A DNA stretch of 5,549 bases from CAZNHL01 sp964572965. GTDB taxonomy: Bacteria > Bacteroidota > Bacteroidia > Cytophagales > UBA9547. Below the pieces are notes generated by a model. That model was not told the origin of the DNA. It ran no database searches and was given only the letters and a program-made list of their open reading frames with translations. The position numbers were made by a program, and so were the translations under genes. The stretch is taken from NCBI GenBank assembly GCA_964572965.1, contig CAZNHL010000136.1, positions 1 to 5,549 on the forward strand. The letters run 5' to 3'. Shown piece after piece: positions 1 to 5,549 of this stretch; position 1 is the stretch's first letter, and every line of letters begins with the position of its first letter.

Positions 1-318
1 CAGCGTTGAAAATATCAATACAGGGAACCTTTGTTGTCTCAGATCTGCAAAATTTACGTGAATGGCACCGGCAAAAAGCAAAAAGTTAAGCATGGCACCC
101 ATAAGTACTGCTGTAAAGTCAAATTCAGATACCAGTTTCAATAACCTGTCTGTCAGTCCCGGAAATATTGAGTTACCTGCAAAACGGATAATGATGGATA
201 CTATAATGGCCATCAGCATAATGCCAATAGTAGTAGGAAGTTTAAGGAACCGGTGATTGATATAGGCAAATATTGAGGCCAATACAATAAGGATTGAAAA
301 AGAATAGTATAACTCCAT
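1..318 (-). CDS. CPA1-type Na+/H+ antiporter, N-terminal part (cut by window edge)
   Basis: An open frame starts at the ATG at 318-316 and runs without a stop through 106 codons to base 1, so the gene is 3'-truncated only by the window. The protein begins MELYYSFSILIVLASIFAYI and continues NHRFLKLPTTIGIMLMAI, followed by further hydrophobic segments around residues 30-46 and 67-86 (FDFTAVLMGAMLNFLLFAGA). The short N-terminal helix, the 'LKLPTTIG' loop and the 'MLNFLLFAGAIHV' helix resemble the start of monovalent cation:proton antiporters of the CPA1 (NhaP-like) family, which are usually about 400 residues or more. These are inner-membrane carriers exchanging Na+ or K+ for H+. The gene is 277 nt beyond the ATPase stop on the same strand and may be its own unit. 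Family assignment is by recognition of the N-terminus only; the ion-binding residues lie outside the window. Confidence 0.8.
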   Translation of the reverse strand, partial: MELYYSFSILIVLASIFAYINHRFLKLPTTIGIMLMAIIVSIIIRFAGNSIFPGLTDRLLKLVSEFDFTAVLMGAMLNFLLFAGAIHVNFADLRQQRFPVLIFSTL

Positions 319-595
319 GGTTTAAAGTGTTTTGTGAAACCTGATCAACAATGTTTTAAAAGTGCTGAGGGATTAAACAGTGTTGGCAGAAAAGAAATTG
401 AAGACGATGTGTCTTTCTAAAATAACTATTTATAAGCTAGAGTAACGAATTTTTTAAAGAGTTATTGTAGAAATTGAAATAAATACTTGTTCGGCCGGGT
501 ACAAATATCAAAACTTAGACTCCGTTCCAGTCATTTTTATTTTTTGACGGAGAGGAATATTTAACGAGCAGACAGATAACCGCCTGCTCATTAAA
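319..595. other. Intergenic gap between ATPase and antiporter
   Basis: I see no convincing gene in these 277 nt on either strand. Besides the hairpin at 566-589 there is a second possible one on the minus-strand transcript, with CTCCGT (552-547) pairing with ACGGAG (525-520) around a 21-nt loop; the following transcript is moderately U-rich (UCUAAGUUUUGAUAUUUG). The same bases offer a rival GTCA/TGAC pairing, so neither fold is firm. A promoter for the antiporter is expected here, but I could not find a clear Bacteroidota-type TTG / TAnnTTTG pair. Confidence 0.5.
566..589 (-). terminator. Short hairpin just after the ATPase stop, weak terminator candidate
   Basis: GAGCAG at 566-571 pairs with CTGCTC at 584-589, a 6-bp GC-containing stem with a 12-nt loop, placed six bases downstream of the ATPase stop codon. 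On the minus-strand transcript it is followed by GUUAAAUAUU rather than a proper U run, so as an intrinsic terminator it is weak. It could instead be a 3'-end stabilising hairpin or chance. Confidence 0.3.
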
Positions 596-2605
596 CTACA
601 ACTTCGTGTTCTGTACCCTTACAGCATTAAGGATAGCCAGCAGCGCCACGCCGACGTCTGCAAATACTGCTTCCCAAAGTGTAGCCAGCCCTCCGGCTCC
701 CAGGATCAACACAATCACTTTTACCCCGAACGCCAGTGAAATATTTTGCCAGACAATCCGTTTAGTGATTTTTCCGATTTTGATGGCAGTATATATTTTT
801 GATGGTTGGTCGTTTTGGATCACAATATCTGCTGTTTCGATAGTAGCATCTGAACCCAGGCCTCCCATAGCAATACCTGCATCGGCCAGTGCAATAACCG
901 GAGCATCATTAACACCATCTCCTACAAAGGCAATTTTCCTTCCTTCGTTTTTAAGGGCTTGTACTTTTTCAACTTTTCCTTCAGGGAGCAGGTCGCCATA
1001 AGCATTGTCGATGCCCAATGTTTTCGCTACTGAATTAACTACCGCCTGTTTATCTCCTGAAAGCATGACCGTTTTTATATTAAGGCTATGCAGATTAGTA
1101 ATAGCTTCTTTTGCATCCTCCTTAATTTCGTCTGAAATAGTTAAATAGCCTGCATATTTGCCATTAATAGCTGTTACTACTATGGTATCAGTGATAGATT
1201 GAAGTTTTTCGTCAAAAGCGATATTGAATTTCTTCAGCAACTTTAAATTACCTGCAAGAACCTCTTTTCCTTCAATGATGCCTTTAAGCCCGTGTCCTGC
1301 TATTTCTTCAATATTATCTGTTTTTACAGTTTCTGTTTTTACATATGCTGCCACAGCTTTGGCGATCGGGTGTGTAGAATGCCTTTCCAGCGCTGCAGTG
1401 TACTGAAGCAGTATATCTTCACTTACCTCATGCGCAACCACCTGTTGGACTTTAAATACACCTTTGGTGAGTGTACCTGTTTTATCCATTACAACAGTAT
1501 CTATTTCTGTCATGAGGTCCAGGTAATTGGAGCCTTTGAACAGGATGCCATTTTTGGATGCAAGCCCGATACCGCCGAAATATCCCAAAGGAATTGAGAT
1601 AACTAAAGCGCAAGGGCAGGAGATAACCAGAAAAACCAACGCTCTGTACAGCCAGTCGGCAAAGACATAGTTTTCGACAAGCAGTAGCGGTAGGGCGGCA
1701 ATGGCGATTGCTAAAAAGACTACTATAGGTGTGTATATCTTTGCAAATTTTGAAATAAAAAGCTGCGTTTTCGCCTTTCTGGCAGTGGCATCCTGCACAA
1801 GCTGCAATATTTTTGAAAGCTTGCTGTCCTGAAATAATGAAGTTACTTTGACATCTGTTAAGGTGTCAAGGTTAATCATTCCTGCAAGAACTGTCTCACC
1901 TTTGTATTTACTGTCAGGCTTACTTTCTCCGGTAAGTGCCGCAGTGTTGAAAGATGCTTTTTCTGATAGTAATTCACCGTCAAGCGCTACCTTCTCGCCA
2001 GGTTTGATGCGGATGGTTTCTCCGATCTGGACTTCAGCCGGGTTTGCTTTTTCTGCATTACCGTTACGGACTATATAGACTTCATCGGGTCTGACGTCGA
2101 GCAGGGCTTTGATGGACTTTTTTGCTCTTGATACCGCTGCGGTCTGGAAGAGTTCTCCTATAGCATAAAACAGCATTACCGCTACGCCTTCAGGGTATTC
2201 CTGGATGAAAAAGGCCCCGACAGTAGCAATTGTCATCAGCAGAAATTCAGAGAAGAAATCACCCCGGCTAATAGACTTTAGAGCGTCTTTCATGACAGGA
2301 AAGCCTACTGGTATATAAGCCAGCAGGTAAAAGCCAAGGCGTATATAACCGCTGAAGAAGTCAGGTTTGATGAGGTTGTCCAGCAGAATTCCTATTGCCA
2401 GCAAGACAAAACTTATTGTAGCGGGAAGGTATGCTTTCCAGTCCTGATTTTCATCGTCGTGGTTATGCCCGTCGTGGTCGTCATGGTCATCATGATCCGG
2501 TGTGCAGCAATCATGGTCATGGTCATGGTCATGGTCATGGTGTTTTTTTTCACCGGTTGTATGCTGATGAGAATTTGTATGTTCGTGTGTATGATTATGT
2601 TCCAT
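596..2605 (-). CDS. zntA: Heavy-metal P1B-2 type ATPase (Zn2+/Cd2+/Pb2+ exporter) with His-rich N-terminus
   Basis: This inner-membrane pump uses ATP to move divalent soft metals out of the cytoplasm. Residues are numbered from a TTG three codons upstream (2614; 672 aa); from the preferred ATG the length is 669 aa. The hallmarks are all present: actuator TGE at 228-230, metal-site CPC at 333-335, phosphorylation DKTGT at D377, HP at 415-416 in the nucleotide-binding domain, and GDGVND at 565-570. About eight membrane segments can be drawn (four before the actuator, two flanking CPC, two at the C-terminus). N624-x7-K632 and D653-x-G655 in the last two helices match the P1B-2 (ZntA/CadA) signature, so Zn/Cd/Pb is favoured over Cu. 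There is no N-terminal HMA domain; residues 1-60 instead hold 17 His, many Asp and a C36-C37 pair. The ATG is preferred because it follows the toxin TAA by one base; an in-frame stop two codons before the TTG excludes any longer form. The symbol reflects subtype, not proven orthology. Confidence 0.95.
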   Translation of the reverse strand: MEHNHTHEHTNSHQHTTGEKKHHDHDHDHDHDCCTPDHDDHDDHDGHNHDDENQDWKAYLPATISFVLLAIGILLDNLIKPDFFSGYIRLGFYLLAYIPVGFPVMKDALKSISRGDFFSEFLLMTIATVGAFFIQEYPEGVAVMLFYAIGELFQTAAVSRAKKSIKALLDVRPDEVYIVRNGNAEKANPAEVQIGETIRIKPGEKVALDGELLSEKASFNTAALTGESKPDSKYKGETVLAGMINLDTLTDVKVTSLFQDSKLSKILQLVQDATARKAKTQLFISKFAKIYTPIVVFLAIAIAALPLLLVENYVFADWLYRALVFLVISCPCALVISIPLGYFGGIGLASKNGILFKGSNYLDLMTEIDTVVMDKTGTLTKGVFKVQQVVAHEVSEDILLQYTAALERHSTHPIAKAVAAYVKTETVKTDNIEEIAGHGLKGIIEGKEVLAGNLKLLKKFNIAFDEKLQSITDTIVVTAINGKYAGYLTISDEIKEDAKEAITNLHSLNIKTVMLSGDKQAVVNSVAKTLGIDNAYGDLLPEGKVEKVQALKNEGRKIAFVGDGVNDAPVIALADAGIAMGGLGSDATIETADIVIQNDQPSKIYTAIKIGKITKRIVWQNISLAFGVKVIVLILGAGGLATLWEAVFADVGVALLAILNAVRVQNTKL
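2511..2540. repeat. Five perfect 6-bp tandem repeats (TCATGG) coding for His-Asp
   Basis: Five exact copies of TCATGG (CCATGA on the coding strand) encode the alternating His-Asp run at residues 26-35 of the ATPase. More degenerate versions (GTCGTGGTCG, TCATGGTCAT) continue at about 2471-2490 and encode the DHDDHDDHDGH stretch. Gain or loss of a unit adds or removes one His-Asp pair without shifting frame, so repeat length could vary between relatives. Confidence 0.9.
2543..2550. repeat. Eight-base homopolymer (T8; A8 in the coding strand)
   Basis: The ATPase codons GAA AAA AAA (E22-K23-K24) form an uninterrupted A8 run directly before the His-Asp repeat and close to the start. A one-base change in it, by replication or polymerase slippage, would shift the frame near codon 22-24 and abolish the pump. 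Confidence 0.85.
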
Positions 2606-2606
2606 G

Positions 2607-3458
2607 TTATTCAAATTTTAACTTGTCAAGTAAATCATTAAAATATGTAGGTCCCCAGATTCCAATTGCAGTATCATCTTTAATAAACTTCACCACGTCA
2701 TCTTTAATGTTTTCAAACGAAACAGTATTAATCTTCTGTTTTAATAGTCCGATGATTTGATCGTGGCTGATGTTTTCTTCTTGCCAGTCTCCTGTGTCCG
2801 TGGCTCTTCGAAGAAAATGGCTGGTATCTAAAGCAATTCCTTTTCTGATATACCATTCCATATCATACCAATCTCTTCCTTTAACCCTGTTTTTCCATTT
2901 ACGAAATAAAAGCGCATGCATTTTTCCCGCAAACAAACTTTGTTTTGTAAAGCATTTTACATAAAACGAAAAAGGACGTGTCAATAGTTTTTCTTCGGTT
3001 TCAAAACCCGGAGGAGGATTCCGGTCAACTTCTATTTTGATCTTGATTGTTTTATTAGACTTTACACCTGTCTGTTTTACAATATCTTCGAGTATTAACT
3101 CTTTCCAGATAGTTTCTGACTTTAGAAAGGCAGAGTCAATAGAGGATTGCTGTTTTTTTTCTTTTTCCCTTATGCTGACAGTCATGCCCAAAGCTTGAAA
3201 TTCTTCAAGAATTGTTGAAAAGTACGGTTCTAGAGAAAATTCCGGATTTGACTCTAATAGAGAGAAATCCAGATCTTCAGAAAACCTGTCCAGTCCATAG
3301 AAAATGCGAAGGGCTGTACCTCCATAGAAAGCAGCCTTTTCAAAGAAATCAGTACGTGATAATCCGGCAAGCGCTATTTCCTGCATAATTTCGCGCAATG
3401 CTGATAAAATTTCATCTTCATTCTGTGGGTTATATTCGGCCAGCCATTCTTTTATCAT
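2607..3458 (-). CDS. abiEii: AbiEii-family nucleotidyltransferase toxin (type IV toxin-antitoxin)
   Basis: A 283-residue cytoplasmic protein of the AbiEii/AbiGii (DUF1814) nucleotidyltransferase fold. Motif I reads GGTALR at 46-51 followed by RFSEDLDF at 58-65, giving the paired metal-binding aspartates D62 and D64. A third acidic residue is likely D145 in KIEVD (141-145). The family's C-terminal block is K179-M-H-A182 ... R186 ... KGRDWYDM (193-200). All key residues are present and the length is normal, so it looks intact. Known family members bind GTP or other nucleotides; the related MenT toxins add pyrimidines to tRNA acceptor ends. The substrate here cannot be read from sequence. The ATG overlaps the antitoxin stop as ATGA (3455-3458), the classic coupled arrangement. 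The TAA at 2609-2607 is one base before the ATPase ATG. In the family the toxin is bacteriostatic and limits phage spread; the antitoxin counters it without direct protein binding (type IV). Confidence 0.93.
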   Translation of the reverse strand: MIKEWLAEYNPQNEDEILSALREIMQEIALAGLSRTDFFEKAAFYGGTALRIFYGLDRFSEDLDFSLLESNPEFSLEPYFSTILEEFQALGMTVSIREKEKKQQSSIDSAFLKSETIWKELILEDIVKQTGVKSNKTIKIKIEVDRNPPPGFETEEKLLTRPFSFYVKCFTKQSLFAGKMHALLFRKWKNRVKGRDWYDMEWYIRKGIALDTSHFLRRATDTGDWQEENISHDQIIGLLKQKINTVSFENIKDDVVKFIKDDTAIGIWGPTYFNDLLDKLKFE

Positions 3459-4093
3459 AGTTCTTGAAGTGTTTTGGCAAGCATTTTAATACTATTTTGT
3501 TTTGGGGCATCATCTGCCCATGATTGTATCAGAGATACATCCAGTGTTCGTAAGATTTCATCATCCATGCGAAGGTCTTCCAGTAAAAAGTCGCGCGTTT
3601 GTTTAATACTCCTGAGTGTAATGCCTGATGTAAGGACTACTTTGTCACAAAGCGCTTTTTCAGGAGATGCAATCAAAACATGTTGCTTTTCGCTGAGCTG
3701 TAAGCTTTTGATCCCAAATGAATAATACGGGCTTGGGAGATGTTGATAACTGAACCTGCCAACCGGAGTTTTATATTTTTTCGACGTTTTTATTGTTACA
3801 GAACTGACTTCATAAACTCGTTCCGGGATTAAGTTCCAGTAGGATAGAGCTGTTTCCAGAGATACATAACTAGGCCCGCGAAGATGATTCGCAATCAGGA
3901 ATGGCTCCGGTAAAGATAAATCTGCTTCTGGTCCTGGTACATACAGCCCCCTTCTGACAGCAATAAGTTCACCTTCTTTCATTAGTTCACTTATTTTATC
4001 GTTGGGCCTTTTATAGTCGGTAAGTATATCCATTACCAAATGCCTTGAAAGTGGGGCGTTTTCATAGGCTTTTGCAATTTTTCTGAATTCCAT
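3455..4093 (-). CDS. abiEi: AbiEi-family antitoxin / transcriptional autorepressor
   Basis: A 212-residue protein with an N-terminal winged-helix-like region at about 5-52, covering the segment MDILTDYKRPNDKISELM and the wing-like ELIAVRRGLYV (42-52). It is followed by the AbiEi C-terminal antitoxin domain, whose recognisable pieces are PSYVSLETALSYWNLIPE at 74-91 and ASPEKALCDKV at 143-153. Similar proteins are often annotated as 'transcriptional regulator of viral defence'. In characterised systems AbiEi represses its own operon by binding inverted repeats in the promoter, and its C-terminal domain separately neutralises AbiEii. The two palindromes upstream, the nearer beginning 21 nt before the ATG, fit this. 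The start at 4093 is chosen because it precedes the conserved HTH and an AT-rich leader lies in front. It is the first gene of a tight abiEi-abiEii-ATPase run, and is separated by 235 nt from the adaptor gene. Confidence 0.92.
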   Translation of the reverse strand: MEFRKIAKAYENAPLSRHLVMDILTDYKRPNDKISELMKEGELIAVRRGLYVPGPEADLSLPEPFLIANHLRGPSYVSLETALSYWNLIPERVYEVSSVTIKTSKKYKTPVGRFSYQHLPSPYYSFGIKSLQLSEKQHVLIASPEKALCDKVVLTSGITLRSIKQTRDFLLEDLRMDDEILRTLDVSLIQSWADDAPKQNSIKMLAKTLQEL

Positions 4094-4114
4094 TGTTGTA
4101 TTATTATGATATAA

Positions 4115-4135
4115 TAATCGGAAATTTTCCGATTA
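4115..4135. promoter_or_regulatory. Proximal palindrome, probable AbiEi operator
   Basis: Arms TAATCGGAAA and TTTCCGATTA flank a single central T, making a 21-bp inverted repeat that ends 21 nt before the abiEi ATG. The same 21 bases, plus one more on the left, recur at the centre of the palindrome at 4162-4218, 65 bp centre to centre. Two related inverted repeats upstream of abiEi agree with the known mode of AbiEi autorepression. Binding here is inferred. Confidence 0.75.
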
Positions 4136-4161
4136 AGTTCAATAATTTTGACAATATTGTT

Positions 4162-4218
4162 TGTTAAATTTTATACAGATAATCGGAAATTTTCCGATTA
4201 TCTGTATAAAATTTAACA
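4162..4218. promoter_or_regulatory. 57-nt inverted repeat, distal AbiEi operator candidate
   Basis: Twenty-eight-base arms pair perfectly around one central T at 4190; pairing ends at 4161/4219. The inner 21 bp (4180-4200) equals the proximal operator core with half-site TCGGAAA, while the outer 18 bp of each arm (TGTTAAATTTTATACAGA and its complement) has no counterpart at the proximal site. As RNA it would form a very long hairpin. On the minus strand it is followed by AACAAUAUUG, not a U run, so it is not a normal terminator for the adaptor gene. On the plus strand it is followed by AUUUUUCUUGUUUUU, but there is no plus-strand gene to end. An operator role, possibly with a structural role, is the best reading. 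Confidence 0.7.
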
Positions 4219-4328
4219 TTTTTCTTGTTTTTATTCATTTTGAATGCATTTATGACTAAGCGGGTATGGGGCATAAGTTATTTGACATTTCAGGTAACTG
4301 AATCTCTTTTTGGAGGGTTTCGGTAACG

Positions 4329-5528
4329 TTAATGTGCATGTCCTTCGCCTTCTTCCGGATTATTCATTTTAGAAAGCAGGTCATAAGCTCCGGTAATAAC
4401 AACTTCAGCATGGTCAGTCTCAAAGCCTTCGGGAAGTATTACTTCAGTATAGCCTCCTTGCGTAATGCCCGTTTTGACTTCGATAGCTGTAAATGCTATT
4501 TCTTTTGTGTGCTCTTTAGCTTCTTCATGTTTGTGGCCGTGGCCATCGTCTTTGATGAAAATATAGAACTTGCCTTCAGAAGATACCACAGCCTGTTCAG
4601 GTAATGCAGTAGCTTTGTTGTCTGTCACCTCAATGAATGCTTTCAGGTAAGTATTCGGGATCAGCGAGTGGTCTTCTGTGTCAAGGTGTGCATGAACACG
4701 CACAGTGCGCTCCGGTGAAATTTCTCTGTTGATCAGGTACACTTTGGCAGTACGCTCTTTATTGCTTTCATTCACTAAGAGGAAACGCACTTTCTGGCCT
4801 GCTTTTATTTTGTAAATATCTTTTTCAAAAACAGTAAGCTCCACGTGCAGGTGGTCTGTATCCACAATCTGACAGATCACATCCTGTGGATTTACATACT
4901 TTCCTACGTTCACATTGACAGCCGTTACATAACCGCTGCTGGGCGCTTTAATGCTGATGGTACTTTTGATGGTGCCGTTTTCTACCTGTGCCGGATTAAT
5001 ACCCAGAATGTTGAGTTTTTCAATAAGTGCAGAGTTGGCTGCTTTAAGGCTATTGTAGTCGGCAGTTACCTGTTGCAAAGCTTGTTGAGCACCTACCTTA
5101 TTAGCCATTAATTCTTCCTGACGCTTTAACTCCTGTTCCGCATACTTGAGCTTGCTTTTATTGTCAAGATAATCCTGTTGGATCTGTATAAAATCAGGAT
5201 TCTGGATGGTGGCAATTATTTCACCTTTACGGACTTTCATGCCCTGTAGCAGTACTGTAGATTTGATAAAACCACCCAGTAATGCTGAAACCGAAACAAG
5301 ATTTTGTGGCGGTACATCCAGTAAACCATTTACAGGTATGGAGGCGCTTATGTTTTTCAATTCTATCTTACCGAAAGTAACTCCCGCTGTTTTGAACTGT
5401 GCTTCGGTAAACTCCACACGGTTTTCTTCTTCGTGAGGCTCTTCGGCAGGCGATTCTTCCTTTTTGCTTCCGCAGGCTGTTAATGCTGCCAGCGCCAGTG
5501 CGATAATACTATATTTAAAGTTTTTCAT
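4329..5528 (-). CDS. czcB: Periplasmic adaptor (membrane-fusion) lipoprotein of a heavy-metal RND efflux pump, CzcB/CusB-like
   Basis: A 399-residue adaptor that links an inner-membrane RND metal/proton antiporter to an outer-membrane channel, allowing export of Zn, Cd, Co or Cu/Ag across the envelope. Residues 1-19 form a lipoprotein signal with lipobox LTAC (C19), followed by a charged linker. The barrel-sandwich/lipoyl halves lie at about 75-110 and 190-222 (IKAPSSGYVTAVNVNVGKYV), separated by a Q/K/E-rich coiled-coil hairpin at about 112-175. A beta-barrel follows at 225-300 and a membrane-proximal domain at 305-390. Two metal-loving stretches stand out: DDGHGHKHE at 327-335 (with H340) and the terminal GHAH. 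These favour a divalent-metal CzcB-type role, though CusB is not excluded. The pump and channel genes are absent, presumably next door; the minus-strand sequence just upstream contains a TAA at 5542-5540 that could end a preceding gene. AGAAGAAG abuts the ATG. Confidence 0.92.
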   Translation of the reverse strand: MKNFKYSIIALALAALTACGSKKEESPAEEPHEEENRVEFTEAQFKTAGVTFGKIELKNISASIPVNGLLDVPPQNLVSVSALLGGFIKSTVLLQGMKVRKGEIIATIQNPDFIQIQQDYLDNKSKLKYAEQELKRQEELMANKVGAQQALQQVTADYNSLKAANSALIEKLNILGINPAQVENGTIKSTISIKAPSSGYVTAVNVNVGKYVNPQDVICQIVDTDHLHVELTVFEKDIYKIKAGQKVRFLLVNESNKERTAKVYLINREISPERTVRVHAHLDTEDHSLIPNTYLKAFIEVTDNKATALPEQAVVSSEGKFYIFIKDDGHGHKHEEAKEHTKEIAFTAIEVKTGITQGGYTEVILPEGFETDHAEVVITGAYDLLSKMNNPEEGEGHAH

Positions 5529-5549
5529 CTTCTTCTGAATTAATTGCTT

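Noticed and set aside
62..256. Plus-strand 64-codon open frame at the left edge
   Set aside because: It lies wholly opposite the antiporter frame, whose hydrophobic segments and family resemblance are far more convincing.
606..2078. Several plus-strand open frames of 60-131 codons opposite the ATPase
   Set aside because: They overlap a gene with all its catalytic motifs intact and show no domain of their own, so they are shadows.
2431..2760. Plus-strand open frames over the ATPase N-terminus, including a Val/Met-rich one at 2459-2641
   Set aside because: They are antisense to the HD-repeat coding region; their low-complexity composition is a mirror of the CCATGA repeat and they match no known protein type.
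4151..4160. Ten-base perfect palindrome ACAATATTGT between the two operators
   Set aside because: Short and AT-only in its core; without a second copy or known regulator match it cannot be told from chance.
4094..4218. Possible mobile-element end or attachment site flanking the abiE module
   Set aside because: No matching copy of the palindrome is found near 2600 at the other end of the module, and there is no transposase, integrase or target duplication.
5182..5194. 13-base match ATCTGTATAAAAT shared with the palindrome arm at 4200-4212
   Set aside because: It lies in conserved adaptor coding sequence (DFIQIQ), is AT-rich, and one such match in 5.5 kb is plausible by chance.
4332..5436. 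Plus-strand open frames opposite the RND adaptor
   Set aside because: They are antisense to a complete lipoprotein adaptor and show no recognisable domain.

Overview
The window looks like a chromosomal or island segment from a member of the Bacteroidota, of the Flavobacterium/Pedobacter/Sphingobacterium kind. This rests on the AT-rich intergenic DNA, the lack of clear Shine-Dalgarno sequences, the lipoprotein style of the adaptor and the general look of the proteins. It is an inference from style, not from a marker gene. All five genes lie on the minus strand, so transcription runs from high to low coordinates.

In transcription order: (1) 5528-4329, a lipoprotein periplasmic adaptor (membrane-fusion protein) of a heavy-metal RND efflux pump, CzcB/CusB-like, with His-rich stretches; its RND pump and outer-membrane partner are not in the window. 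(2) 4328-4094, a 235-nt non-coding gap holding a 57-nt inverted repeat (28-bp arms around one base) and a second copy of its 21-nt core. (3) 4093-3455, an AbiEi-family antitoxin/repressor. (4) 3458-2607, an AbiEii-family nucleotidyltransferase toxin, overlapping the antitoxin by ATGA. (5) 2605-596, a P1B-2 type Zn/Cd/Pb-exporting P-type ATPase with a His/Asp-rich N-terminus instead of a ferredoxin-like metal-binding domain. Its ATG comes one base after the toxin stop codon. (6) 595-319, a 277-nt gap with weak hairpins. (7) 318-1, the first 106 codons of a CPA1-type Na+/H+ antiporter, cut by the window edge.

The adaptor (export across the outer membrane, with missing partners) and the ATPase (export from cytoplasm to periplasm) would work in series to remove zinc, cadmium or similar divalent ions. 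The type IV toxin-antitoxin/phage-defence module AbiE sits between them and is packed tightly against the ATPase start, so the ATPase is probably translated from the abiE message. The twin palindromes upstream are the expected place for AbiEi autorepression, and this would also put the ATPase under AbiEi control. That link between a defence/addiction module and metal export is the most interesting point here. No rRNA, tRNA, CRISPR array, transposase or integrase was seen.
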